Assembly: GCA_963677175.2 (NCBI GenBank)
Contig: CAXXES010000001.1
Span: forward strand, 868,001-932,000
Origin: Sunxiuqinia sp963677175
Lineage (GTDB): Bacteria; Bacteroidota; Bacteroidia; Bacteroidales; Prolixibacteraceae
DNA: 64,000 nt
Reading direction: 5' to 3'
Below the pieces are notes generated by a model. That model did not search any database. It was not told the DNA's origin and saw nothing but the letters and a program-made list of their open reading frames with translations. This document shows, piece after piece, positions 54,181 through 62,871 of this stretch. A program made the translations under genes and the position numbers. The first letter of the stretch is position 1. Each line of letters opens with the position of its first letter.

Positions 54181-56334
54181 CTAATCATCAATCAGTTTAA
54201 AATCAAGCTGTTTTCGCTCGAGATTGGCCCGGGCAATTTCGACTTTGACTTCTTCGCCAAGTTGGTACTTTTTGTTGCTGTGCTTTCCTACCAGGCAATA
54301 ATTCTTTTCGTCGAAAATGTAAAAGTCATCACCAAGTTCTCGGATCGGTACCATGCCTTCGCATTTGTTTTCAAGCTCAACATAAATTCCCCAATCAGTT
54401 ATTCCAGAGATAACTCCAGAGAAAATCTCGCCTATTTTATCTTTCATAAATTCTACCTGCTTGTACTTAATCGAAGAGCGCTCAGCACTGGATGCCCGGG
54501 ATTCCATTTCGGACGAATGCTGGCACATGTCCTCGTATTTTTGGGCATTAGCCGATCGTCCATCGTTCAGGTAGCGATCGAGCAAGCGGTGAACCATGAT
54601 GTCGGGGTAGCGCCGGATGGGCGAAGTAAAGTGCGAGTAAAACTGGAAGCCGAGCCCGTAATGCCCGATGTTGCGGGTGGAATAAACCGCTTTGGCCATC
54701 GATCGGATGGCCAGGGTTTCAATCACGTTCTGTTCATTCTTCCCTTTCACGTTGTCCATCAGCTTATTCATCGATTTGGAAATAGCTCGGGCGCTGGTGG
54801 TTTGAATTCCATAGCCAAATTTCTGGATGAAATGGTTAAAGTTATCCAATTTTTCGGGGTCGGGCTTATCGTGAATCCGATACACAAAGGTTTTAGCTTG
54901 CCTGTCCTTTTGGGTTTTTCCAATAAATTCGGCCACCTTCTTATTAGCCAAAAGCATGAATTCTTCAACCAATTTATTGCTCTCCCTGGCTACTTTAAAA
55001 TACACCGACAAGGGTTTGCCTGTATCTTCTTCAATCTCAAATTTCACCTCTACCCGGTCAAATGCCAGTGAGCCCTCCTTGAAACGCTGGTTTCTAAGTT
55101 TCACGGCTAGTTGGTGCAATGTCAATACTTCGTCATTCAAATCGCCTTTGCCTGTTTCAATAATTTCCTGTGCTTCTTCGTAAGCAAAACGCCGGTTCGA
55201 GTTGATGATGGTGCGACCAAACCATTGGTTGCTGATGTCGGCATTCTCTTCGAGCTGAAAAATGGCCGAATAACAAAGTTTATCTTCATTGGGGCGAAGC
55301 GAGCAGACGCCGTTGGACAGGTGCTCTGGCAGCATGGGAACCACGCGGTCAACCAGGTAAACAGAAGTGGCCCGCGAGTACGCTTCATCGTCCAGAATGG
55401 TATTGGGGCGGATGTAGTGGCTGACATCGGCAATGTGAATGCCAACTTCCCACAAGCCATTGTCGAGTTTGCGCAGCGAAAGGGCATCGTCAAAATCCTT
55501 GGCATCATGCGGATCAATGGTGAAAGTTGTTACATTGCGCATGTCACGACGATCTTTCATTTCTTCCTCTGAAATTTCCAGTGGAATTTTCTCAGCGGCC
55601 TTCAGCACGCTTTCAGGAAAACGAAGGGGCAGGTTAAATTCGGCGAGAATAGCGTGCATTTCTGTTTCATTTACGCCCGAATCGCCCAACACCTCAATAA
55701 TTTCACCAAACGGATTCTTGGCTTTTTGCGGCCATTCGGTAATTTTTCCAATAGCTTTTTGTCCATCTTTGGCACCATTCAGCTTTTCGTTAGGAATAAA
55801 CAGGTCGAAGCCCACTTTGCCAACCGGGATTAAAAAAGCAAAGTTTTTTGACCGTTCAACAGTTCCAACAAAGGTTGATTTGGCCCGTTCAATGATTTCA
55901 GAAACTTCGCCTTCAAGTTGGTGCTTTTTACGCCGGGCATAGAGATAAACCCGCACTTTATCGCCTTCCATGGCGTGGTTCAGGTTGCGTTGCGAAACCA
56001 GCACCGGCTGGTCAACTTCTTCCGAATTGACGTAGGCAAAGCCTTGCGGCTGTATGTCAACACGTCCACAAACATCGCCTCCGCGCGATTTAAGTTTGAA
56101 CTTGCCACGCTGAACCTGTTCGAGGTTTTCGTTTTCGGACAGCTCATCAAGAACCACATTGATGAGTTTCTTTATTTCCGGGTCTTTCACATTCAAAAGA
56201 TCACCCAATTGTTTGTAATTGTAGGTTTTATGCGGATCGCCGTAAAAGACGTCCAGAATTGCTTTTTTGAGTTGGGGTTTATTGAAGTTGGAAAGATCTT
56301 TCAATTTCTTCTTCCGGTTTTTATTTTTAGACAT
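54181..56334 (-). CDS. rnr: Ribonuclease R
   Basis: A 717-residue 3'-5' exoribonuclease that degrades structured RNA. The N-terminus is basic (MSKNKNRKKKLKDL) and followed by two cold-shock-like domains (from ~70). The RNB catalytic domain has FTIDPHDAKDFDDALSL, the active-site Asp cluster, and GLGFQFYSHFTSPIRRYPD; an S1 domain (EIFSGVISGITDWGIYVEL) ends it. ATG 56334 is the start; a 20-codon extension upstream adds nothing conserved. It stands between tetR and GH32 on the minus strand. Confidence 0.96.
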   Translation of the reverse strand: MSKNKNRKKKLKDLSNFNKPQLKKAILDVFYGDPHKTYNYKQLGDLLNVKDPEIKKLINVVLDELSENENLEQVQRGKFKLKSRGGDVCGRVDIQPQGFAYVNSEEVDQPVLVSQRNLNHAMEGDKVRVYLYARRKKHQLEGEVSEIIERAKSTFVGTVERSKNFAFLIPVGKVGFDLFIPNEKLNGAKDGQKAIGKITEWPQKAKNPFGEIIEVLGDSGVNETEMHAILAEFNLPLRFPESVLKAAEKIPLEISEEEMKDRRDMRNVTTFTIDPHDAKDFDDALSLRKLDNGLWEVGIHIADVSHYIRPNTILDDEAYSRATSVYLVDRVVPMLPEHLSNGVCSLRPNEDKLCYSAIFQLEENADISNQWFGRTIINSNRRFAYEEAQEIIETGKGDLNDEVLTLHQLAVKLRNQRFKEGSLAFDRVEVKFEIEEDTGKPLSVYFKVARESNKLVEEFMLLANKKVAEFIGKTQKDRQAKTFVYRIHDKPDPEKLDNFNHFIQKFGYGIQTTSARAISKSMNKLMDNVKGKNEQNVIETLAIRSMAKAVYSTRNIGHYGLGFQFYSHFTSPIRRYPDIMVHRLLDRYLNDGRSANAQKYEDMCQHSSEMESRASSAERSSIKYKQVEFMKDKIGEIFSGVISGITDWGIYVELENKCEGMVPIRELGDDFYIFDEKNYCLVGKHSNKKYQLGEEVKVEIARANLERKQLDFKLIDD

Positions 56335-56435
56335 TGCTTTTAATTTTTTGCTGAAGTTAGCAGATTCAATACGAAATAAAGAAGGGGAAAGCATGAATTT
56401 GCATTCCCCTTAGCGTATTTTTCTATTTTCAGTAA

Positions 56436-57887
56436 TTAGTCATTGTTGTACATTGATTTAATCGGGTAGATGTCCAGTTTTTTAACCAGTAGCTCTCCTC
56501 CTGTATTGTATAAAACAAGTTCCTTGGCATCTGGTTCAGCCGTAAAACAGGAGCTTAACACCGCCTTACCATCATTACCAAAAATTTCAATGGATGTGCG
56601 ATCGAGCAGAATTTCCAGCTGAATTTTTCCATCTTCGGGAGCAAGTACCACGCCTTGCCCAAGGCAGGACAAAATTTGCTTGGTGGCATCGTAGCGGATT
56701 TCGATTCCGCTTGCCTTTTTGGAGTTTCGAACGACAAATCCAAAGCTGTTGACGGTTTTCAAATGAAAGATCCCTTCGATGTGCAGGCAGTCGCCTTTCA
56801 CTTTTTTGGTCAGGTTTTTATCCAATCCCGGAATCAGGTTTCTATCTTCCCAGCTTTGCCCTTTTTCGTAGAGCAGTTCAATTTCTTTGGCGGGTGAGCG
56901 AATCAGCCGGATGCCTTCGAGATACGTTTGCAAGGAAAGCTCCGTTGGGAAGGTCATTTGCCCGTTGAACGGCATGCCAGGGTATTCGCCACCACGCATC
57001 CAAGCCAGCTGAATGACTCGTCCGTCTTCGTCCGGTATATTGTTGAACGTCTGGGTGGCATAGAAATTCTTGCCTAAGTCGCCTTGCAGTTTCGGTGTTT
57101 CGGGCGAGAATTGTTTGCCATCAAAGTCCCCGATTAGGTACGATCCGTCACCATCGAAAATAACCCAGCGGCTATCGTCCGATCGCCGGTTTACCGGGAG
57201 TTTAACCAAATCGGGGCATTCGAAAAAGCCAGCCAGGTGACTTTCAAAATTCCAGTTGGTTAAGTTTTCAGAAGAATAAATTGAAAAGCCTTGCTTGCTT
57301 TTTTCGCCATCGGGCATTCGCCACAATACCAGAACGTATTTTTCGCTCTCCGGGTGCCAAAAGACTTTTGGATCGCGGGCCTCGTCTTGTTCATCAAACG
57401 GAATGACGGGGTTATTGGCGTACTTGGTCCAGGTTCTGCCCTTGTCGGTGCTGTAGGCAATTCGTTGGCCATTGTCCTTGCTGGTGTAAAAAGCCAGCAT
57501 GGTTTTGGTGTTTCCTTGTTGAAGTCTCAGCAAGTTGTTTTCGTCGATAATGGCAGAGCCCGAGTAAGCCGTCGCGAAGTCTTTATCTTTCGAATCATTA
57601 TCCGGGTAAATGGCGATCGGCAAATGTTCCCAGTGAACCAGATCGGTGCTGACGGCATGTCCCCAATGCATATAACCCCATTCGGTATCAAACGGATTGT
57701 GCTGGTAAAATAAGTGGTATTCACCCTCGAAAAAAATCAATCCATTGGGGTCGTTCATCCAGTTTTCGACCGGAGTAAAATGAAACTGCGGACGATAAGG
57801 CTCATCAAACGAATGTTTTTGAGCTTTAACAGGAGGCGTAATGAAGAATAAACAAATTAAAATAAGTAGTTTATGCGAACTTTTCAT
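56436..57887 (-). CDS. Glycoside hydrolase family 32 (levanase/inulinase/invertase) enzyme
   Basis: A 483-residue exported enzyme with a signal peptide (MKSSHKLLILICLFFITPP to KAQ). The five-blade propeller carries all three acids: nucleophile Asp in WMNDPNG, RDP in EARDPKVFW and the acid/base Glu in FECPDLVKL. GH32 enzymes hydrolyse fructans such as levan and inulin or sucrose. No susCD or fructokinase gene lies beside it, so it is a stand-alone enzyme. The C-terminal beta-sandwich is complete. Start chosen at ATG 57887. Confidence 0.95.
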   Translation of the reverse strand: MKSSHKLLILICLFFITPPVKAQKHSFDEPYRPQFHFTPVENWMNDPNGLIFFEGEYHLFYQHNPFDTEWGYMHWGHAVSTDLVHWEHLPIAIYPDNDSKDKDFATAYSGSAIIDENNLLRLQQGNTKTMLAFYTSKDNGQRIAYSTDKGRTWTKYANNPVIPFDEQDEARDPKVFWHPESEKYVLVLWRMPDGEKSKQGFSIYSSENLTNWNFESHLAGFFECPDLVKLPVNRRSDDSRWVIFDGDGSYLIGDFDGKQFSPETPKLQGDLGKNFYATQTFNNIPDEDGRVIQLAWMRGGEYPGMPFNGQMTFPTELSLQTYLEGIRLIRSPAKEIELLYEKGQSWEDRNLIPGLDKNLTKKVKGDCLHIEGIFHLKTVNSFGFVVRNSKKASGIEIRYDATKQILSCLGQGVVLAPEDGKIQLEILLDRTSIEIFGNDGKAVLSSCFTAEPDAKELVLYNTGGELLVKKLDIYPIKSMYNND

Positions 57888-57981
57888 ACTTGGTTTGTTA
57901 AAACAATAAACGAGATGCACAAATTAACAAAAATAAGACAAGATTTCTTCTAATTTTGAGTCGAATATTGAAGATTAAATT

Positions 57982-60456
57982 ATGAAGCGGATACTACTGG
58001 CAGCGATGGTGACTGTGTTGGCTTTTTCAACATTTGCACAGCAAAAGTGGCGGAAAGAGGGGGTGACGCTTCCAGTACCTATTTGTTATGGATCAGACCA
58101 TAATCATAAGAGTTTTATTGAGGCTCCGGATAAATATTTGAAGCGACTCAAATCTACGCAGCAAAAAAAGTCCTCCATTGTTGTCACTTATATTGGTTTT
58201 GAAGAGGAGCCAAAGGCAGCTTTTCAATATGCTGTCGAGATTTAGGAGCATCTGGTCGCTTCGCCTATTCCAATTTACATGACTGCTCGCTGGACTAGTT
58301 TGGATGACGGTGTGTTGGGAAGTTGCGGGCCAACCGCTTTTTTTGAGAATTTTGAGGCAGCTCCCCTGAATGACCGATACTATCCGGTTGCTTTAGTCGA
58401 AAAGCTTCAAGGCGAAGAAATAACAGATGCCTCCTATCCGGACATGATTGCCCAATTTAACAGCGACAATGAGAATTGGTACTTCGGCGTAAATGGGAAC
58501 ACACCCATTGGTAAATACGATTTCGTTTCAGTTGTTTTGCATGAAATAGCGCATGGGTTGGGTTTTACGGGTTTCTTTTATGAACAGGATGAGCTGGGAA
58601 CTTATGGCGATATTTTGCCCTATCCTGGGATATTTGACGAGTTTGTGGTTACGGGATCGGGATCCCAGTTGGTTGATGTGGCAGAATTTTCAAATCCATC
58701 GACCAAATTACTGGAGCAATTCAGCTCTAATAATCTGTATTTTAAGAGCGAGTCGGCTAAATCAATCAGCAAAAATGAGAACTATCCCAGGTTGTATGCG
58801 CCGTTTACTTTTGATGAGGGCTCCAGCATTTATCACTTGCACGAGTCCACTTGCGATGTAGGCGATACCAATTCCCTGATGACGCCTTTCTTTGACCGGG
58901 CCGAAGCCGTACATGATCCCGGTCCTTTGACACTGGCCATGTTTGCCGATATGGGCTGGGTGTTTACCAGCATTCTTCATGATCCGTTGGGCGATATGGA
59001 GGCTGCGGCTCCAATTGTTATTGAGGCTAAAATAAAAACAGATTCTAAAATTGACAGCGCTTCGGTTATGCTCATTTATTACGCTGATCTTTTTGCAAGT
59101 TCAGATACCCTGCCGCTGATCTATTCACCTGAGCAAGATTTGTTTGTGGCCCTACTGGACGGACTATCCGAAGGCACTTACCATTATTATATCCGCGTAG
59201 TTGATGCCACAGAACGGACATTTTTTCTGCCTGGAGCCGTTCCTGAAGAATATTTTGAGTTCAGGCTTGGAGCAGATCAGATTGCGCCGGTCATTTCGCA
59301 TCAGCCGGTGAAAATGATACTCGAAGGTGATTTGTCGACAGAGATTGTGGTTGAAGCAACCGACAATATTGGTATTTTAAACGTTGGCGTGGAATTCATT
59401 ATAAAGGATGAACCGATGCAGACTTTGATGCTGGAAGATCAAGGAAACGATATTTATCGGGCAAATCTGGGGCTGCCGGGTTTGGTCGATGGTGACTTAA
59501 TCCGGTACCGGATCATTGCGGTAGACAGCTCTTCGAATACTAATGAGACCATCTTGCCCGAAGACGGCTATTACACCGTTTCTGTTAATGGTTTGTATGA
59601 CGCTGTGAATACCTATACCAATGATTTTAATTCGGAAACCCGGGATTTTATTCTAGCCGATTTTTCCATCGGGTTGGAAGATTTGTTTGACAACGGGGCT
59701 CTGCATAGTCCACACCCGTATCCCAGCCCCGAAGAAGATGATGTGACCTATAATCTCATAACCATGCTAAAATACCCGATCGTCATTGACGACCGGGCTA
59801 AGATGTCTTTTCACGAAGTGGTTTTGGTGGAACCCGGGGAACCCGGCAGCCAGTTTGGTGATGAGGATTTTTGGGATTACGTCATCGTAGAAGGGTCAAC
59901 AACCGGAACAGACGGCTGGCTACCATTGATTGATGGTTACGATTCTCGTGCCAGGACAAGCTGGAAAACAGGTTATGAGCGTGGGATTAAAGAAAATAAT
60001 TCAACTGAAGTTGGCCGGGCAAGTTATTACGTCAATCGGAAGTTAAGCTTGGTTGAGAATGGAAACTTTCAGGAAGGCAACACGATTTTTATCCGCTTTC
60101 GCTTGTTTTCTGATCCGTATTCACACGGATGGGGTTGGGCGATTGATGACCTGAGAATCCAGGATCCGCCGACTGCATTTGACGATCTGGTTTATTCGCC
60201 TGGCGAGATCCTTGTTTTTCCAAATCCCGTTCGTGATCATTTGTTTGTGCAAGGGGGTTTCAAATCGAACATCGGCCAGCTTATCTTATCTATCTATAAT
60301 GGTTACGGCCAGCTGATGAGCAAAGAAGATGTTACGCCCGGATCCAATCAACTCCGGCATACGATGAACGTTGAATCACTTAAGCCAGGTTTATATTTGA
60401 TTTCCTTCAGCTTTGAAAACGGGCAATTGATCACGCACAAATTTGTGAAACAATAA
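57982..60456 (+). pseudogene. Secreted T9SS-cargo zinc metallopeptidase interrupted by an in-frame TAG
   Basis: An 824-codon reading frame with a signal peptide (ending AFA) split by TAG at codon 88 (58243-58245): the frame continues unchanged as EHLVASPIPIYMTARW and carries a HEIAHGLGF zinc site (HExxH), beta-sandwich-type domains and a type A T9SS sorting domain (FPNPVRDHLFVQGG, then KPGLYLISF). The stop sits in EI-stop-EHLV, where a Trp fits, so one TGG-to-TAG change explains it. No second mutation is visible, so the change is recent, a sequencing error, or suppressed. The second half has an ATG at 58279 but no signal peptide. Confidence 0.8.
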
Positions 60457-60560
60457 ATGCATCAATAAAACTAATCCAGAAAAATCTATGCAATTAATTG
60501 ACAATCACTATTTTATTTGCTTCCTCTCGGTCTTTTTTTAATAATTACAGCAGGCTAAGT

Positions 60561-60589
60561 TTTGATTTTAAAAGAAATACCTATCTTTG
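60561..60589 (+). promoter_or_regulatory. Promoter of the aromatic-amino-acid operon
   Basis: TTTG at 60561-60564 and TATCTTTG at 60582-60589 (followed by C) match the -33/-7 consensus with a 17-bp spacer. The leader peptide ATG is 19 nt further down. Confidence 0.75.
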
Positions 60590-60607
60590 CTTTCAAATTC
60601 GAAGAAA

Positions 60608-60682
60608 ATGAAGCTTATTTTTAGCAATACATTTTATTACTGGTATTATTATTTCGGTTCACAAAACGGGATTGAGCAGTAA
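60608..60682 (+). CDS. Aromatic leader peptide of the tyrA attenuator
   Basis: A 24-codon open frame from ATG 60608 to TAA 60680-60682, too short for standard gene finders. Nine of its 24 residues are aromatic: three Phe, five Tyr and one Trp, of which eight are consecutive (FYYWYYYF, residues 9-16). It follows the promoter directly and precedes an intrinsic terminator and the tyrA start. The pattern is that of a ribosome-mediated attenuator in which starvation for aromatic amino acids stalls the ribosome. The RNA pairs CAATACATT (60625-60633) with AATGTATTG (60681-60689), a pairing a stalled ribosome would break. No cognate name is assigned. Confidence 0.9.
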   Translation: MKLIFSNTFYYWYYYFGSQNGIEQ

Positions 60683-60719
60683 TGTATTGTTAGAATTTAA
60701 AGAAATAGATTACATGAAA

Positions 60720-60747
60720 GGTCCCGAAAAATCGGGGCCTTTTTTTT
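60720..60747 (+). terminator. Attenuator terminator before tyrA
   Basis: GGTCCCGA (60720-60727) and TCGGGGCC (60732-60739) form an 8-bp stem with one wobble around AAAA, followed by eight T (60740-60747). tyrA starts 13 nt later. The upstream CGGGATT (60667-60673) can pair with GGTCCCG of the 5' arm (two wobbles), giving a candidate antiterminator. Confidence 0.88.
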
Positions 60748-60760
60748 ATACTGAAAAACA

Positions 60761-61654
60761 ATGAATGTAACAGTTATAGGATTGGGGCTAATTGGAGGAT
60801 CAATTGCCAAAGATCTCCGGAAAAGCGGTTTTGCCACCTCAATTATGGGGGTTGATTCGAACAGCGCTCATGGTGAGAAAGCAAAAAAAATCGGCTTGGT
60901 TGATGAGTTTTTACCATTGAAAGCTGCGGTAGACAAAGCTGATTTAGTGATTATCGCTATTCCGGTCGATAAAATTAAATTGCTTTTGCCACAAATACTT
61001 GATCTGGTATCGGATCGCACGACGGTTGCCGATATGGGTTCAACCAAAAAGGAGCTTTGTGATGTTGTTGACAATCATCCGAAACGAAGAAACTATGTTC
61101 CGGCACACCCCATGTCAGGAACTGAACATTCGGGTCCAGATGCTGCTTTGGAAGGCCTCTTCAGTAATAAGATCGCCATCATTTGCGATCACGAGAAAAG
61201 TGGCCCCCAGCATTTGGCACTAATCGAGAAAATGCTTCAATCCATGGGAATGGACATCGCTTATATGTCTGCTGATGAGCAGGACCACAGCACCGCTTTT
61301 ATTTCACATTTACCTCATGCCGCAGCCTACGCTTTGGCCAATGCGGTTCAAGACAAAGAGGATCGTTCGATTATTTTTGACCTGGCCAGTGGTGGATTTC
61401 GTTCTACAGTTCGTTTGGCCAAAAGTGCACCTTCGATGTGGGGACCGATTTTTCAGCAAAACAAAAGTTACGTTGTGGAATCGCTGGAAGTCTATATCAA
61501 ACACCTGATTGATTTTAAGGACAGCATTCAGCATGATGAGGAAAGAATGTATGAATTGATGAACAAAGCGAATAATATTCGGTCTATACTTGGTGGTGAA
61601 AATTCATCGCTCATAAAAAACGAAGAGAAGATTGTTAAATTTTACACAAAATAA
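60761..61654 (+). CDS. tyrA: Prephenate dehydrogenase
   Basis: A 297-residue NAD-dependent enzyme converting prephenate to 4-hydroxyphenylpyruvate for tyrosine. The cofactor motif GLGLIGGSIA is at 7-16, with VPAHPMSGTEHSGP and FISHLPHAAAYALA as the substrate/catalytic segments (HLPH). It is monofunctional (no ACT or chorismate mutase domain visible). The first structural gene after the attenuator, it is followed 1 nt later by the DAHP synthase/chorismate mutase gene, so both are controlled together. pheA is not in the window. Confidence 0.93.
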   Translation: MNVTVIGLGLIGGSIAKDLRKSGFATSIMGVDSNSAHGEKAKKIGLVDEFLPLKAAVDKADLVIIAIPVDKIKLLLPQILDLVSDRTTVADMGSTKKELCDVVDNHPKRRNYVPAHPMSGTEHSGPDAALEGLFSNKIAIICDHEKSGPQHLALIEKMLQSMGMDIAYMSADEQDHSTAFISHLPHAAAYALANAVQDKEDRSIIFDLASGGFRSTVRLAKSAPSMWGPIFQQNKSYVVESLEVYIKHLIDFKDSIQHDEERMYELMNKANNIRSILGGENSSLIKNEEKIVKFYTK

Positions 61655-61655
61655 G

Positions 61656-62747
61656 ATGGGAATAGAATTAGACATCAGACCAATGAAAGATTGGTTGCCA
61701 CAGCTGGATAACCCGCTGTTGATTTCGGGTCCATGCAGCCTGGAGTCTGAAGAACAAACATTGGATACCGCTCACCAATTGGCCAAAGACAAGCGGGTTT
61801 TTGTTTTTAGGGGTGGCGTTTGGAAGCCACGGACCCGGCCCGGAAGCTTTGAAGGGGTTGGATCCATTGGATTGAAATGGCTGCAGAAAGTGAAAAAGGA
61901 AACCGGTTTGCCAGTGGGAACAGAAGTGGCTAACGCTCAGCATACCGAAGAAGCGTTGAACGCCGGATTGGATGTGCTTTGGATTGGTGCGCGCTCTACG
62001 GCAAGTCCGTTTGTGGTGCAGGAAATTGCTGATGTGGTGAAAGGAACCGATGCGGTAGTTATGGTAAAAAACCCGGTGAACCCCGATGTTCAGCTTTGGA
62101 TAGGAGCGCTGGAGCGGCTGAACCAAGCGGGCATTAAAAACCTGATAGGAATTCATCGTGGCTTTACCTCGTTTGGTGATTCGAAATACCGGAACTATCC
62201 CAACTGGAAAACGTTTATCGAACTGCGGCGATTGTTGCCCAACCTGCCTGTTATTTGCGATCCGAGCCACATTGCCGGCAAACGCGAATTATTGTTTGAA
62301 GTGTCGCAAAAAGCCTTTGATCTGGGTATGGATGGGTTGATGATTGAGTCGCACCGCGATCCGTCTTGTGCCCTGAGTGACAAAGATCAGCAAGTGACAC
62401 CGGCTGACCTGGTCAAAATTTTGGATAAATTGATTATCCGACAATCTACTTCAACAAACAAACAGTTTGAAAATCAACTGGAGCTTTTGCGTAACCGAAT
62501 TGATGCATTGGATACCGAACTAATGGAAGTGCTTTCATCGCGGATGGAGATTGCACATGAGATTGGGCGGTACAAGAAAGAAAATAATGTGACCGCCCTG
62601 CAAATCAGCCGGTGGACTGAGCTGATGAATAACCGCATTGCAGTAGGCGAGAAGCTTAACCTGAACAGAACCTTTGTACAGATCTTGTTTCAACTGATTC
62701 ATGAGGATTCGGTTCGGATGCAGACCGAAATTATGGATGAAGAATAA
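61656..62747 (+). CDS. Bifunctional DAHP synthase / chorismate mutase
   Basis: A 363-residue fusion from ATG 61656. Residues ~1-265 are a 3-deoxy-7-phosphoheptulonate synthase of the AroA-beta/Kdo8P-synthase-like type (ISGPCSLES, FRGGVWKPRTRPGSFEG, GARSTASPF, NPVNPDVQ and CDPSHIAGKR). Residues ~275-363 are an AroQ chorismate mutase (LRNRIDALDTELMEVLSSRMEIAHEIGRYKK). The pair supplies both the first shikimate step and the chorismate-to-prephenate step, right after tyrA. This type is usually inhibited by prephenate or arogenate through the mutase domain. It is the last gene of the attenuated operon. Confidence 0.94.
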   Translation: MGIELDIRPMKDWLPQLDNPLLISGPCSLESEEQTLDTAHQLAKDKRVFVFRGGVWKPRTRPGSFEGVGSIGLKWLQKVKKETGLPVGTEVANAQHTEEALNAGLDVLWIGARSTASPFVVQEIADVVKGTDAVVMVKNPVNPDVQLWIGALERLNQAGIKNLIGIHRGFTSFGDSKYRNYPNWKTFIELRRLLPNLPVICDPSHIAGKRELLFEVSQKAFDLGMDGLMIESHRDPSCALSDKDQQVTPADLVKILDKLIIRQSTSTNKQFENQLELLRNRIDALDTELMEVLSSRMEIAHEIGRYKKENNVTALQISRWTELMNNRIAVGEKLNLNRTFVQILFQLIHEDSVRMQTEIMDEE

Positions 62748-62790
62748 CATCCCTCAAAATAGAAGGAATTGTTTATATCAGTTCTTTGTA

Positions 62791-62836
62791 AAATAAGACA
62801 GAGTATCAAAATTACGTTTGACACCCTGTCTTATTT
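62791..62836. terminator. Long bidirectional hairpin between convergent genes
   Basis: AAATAAGACAG (62791-62801) and CTGTCTTATTT (62826-62836) pair perfectly; inside, TCAAA and TTTGA form a second helix around six nt. It lies between the aroF/CM stop and the TonB receptor end, converging genes, so it can stop both. The flanking tract is A/T-rich rather than a clean U-run. Confidence 0.65.
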
Positions 62837-62871
62837 CAGATAAGTCGATCAGGAATTAAAGCCGGGTTTTC

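Noticed and set aside
54151..55071. 306-residue ORF antisense to rnr
   Set aside because: Shadow frame of the ribonuclease R gene.
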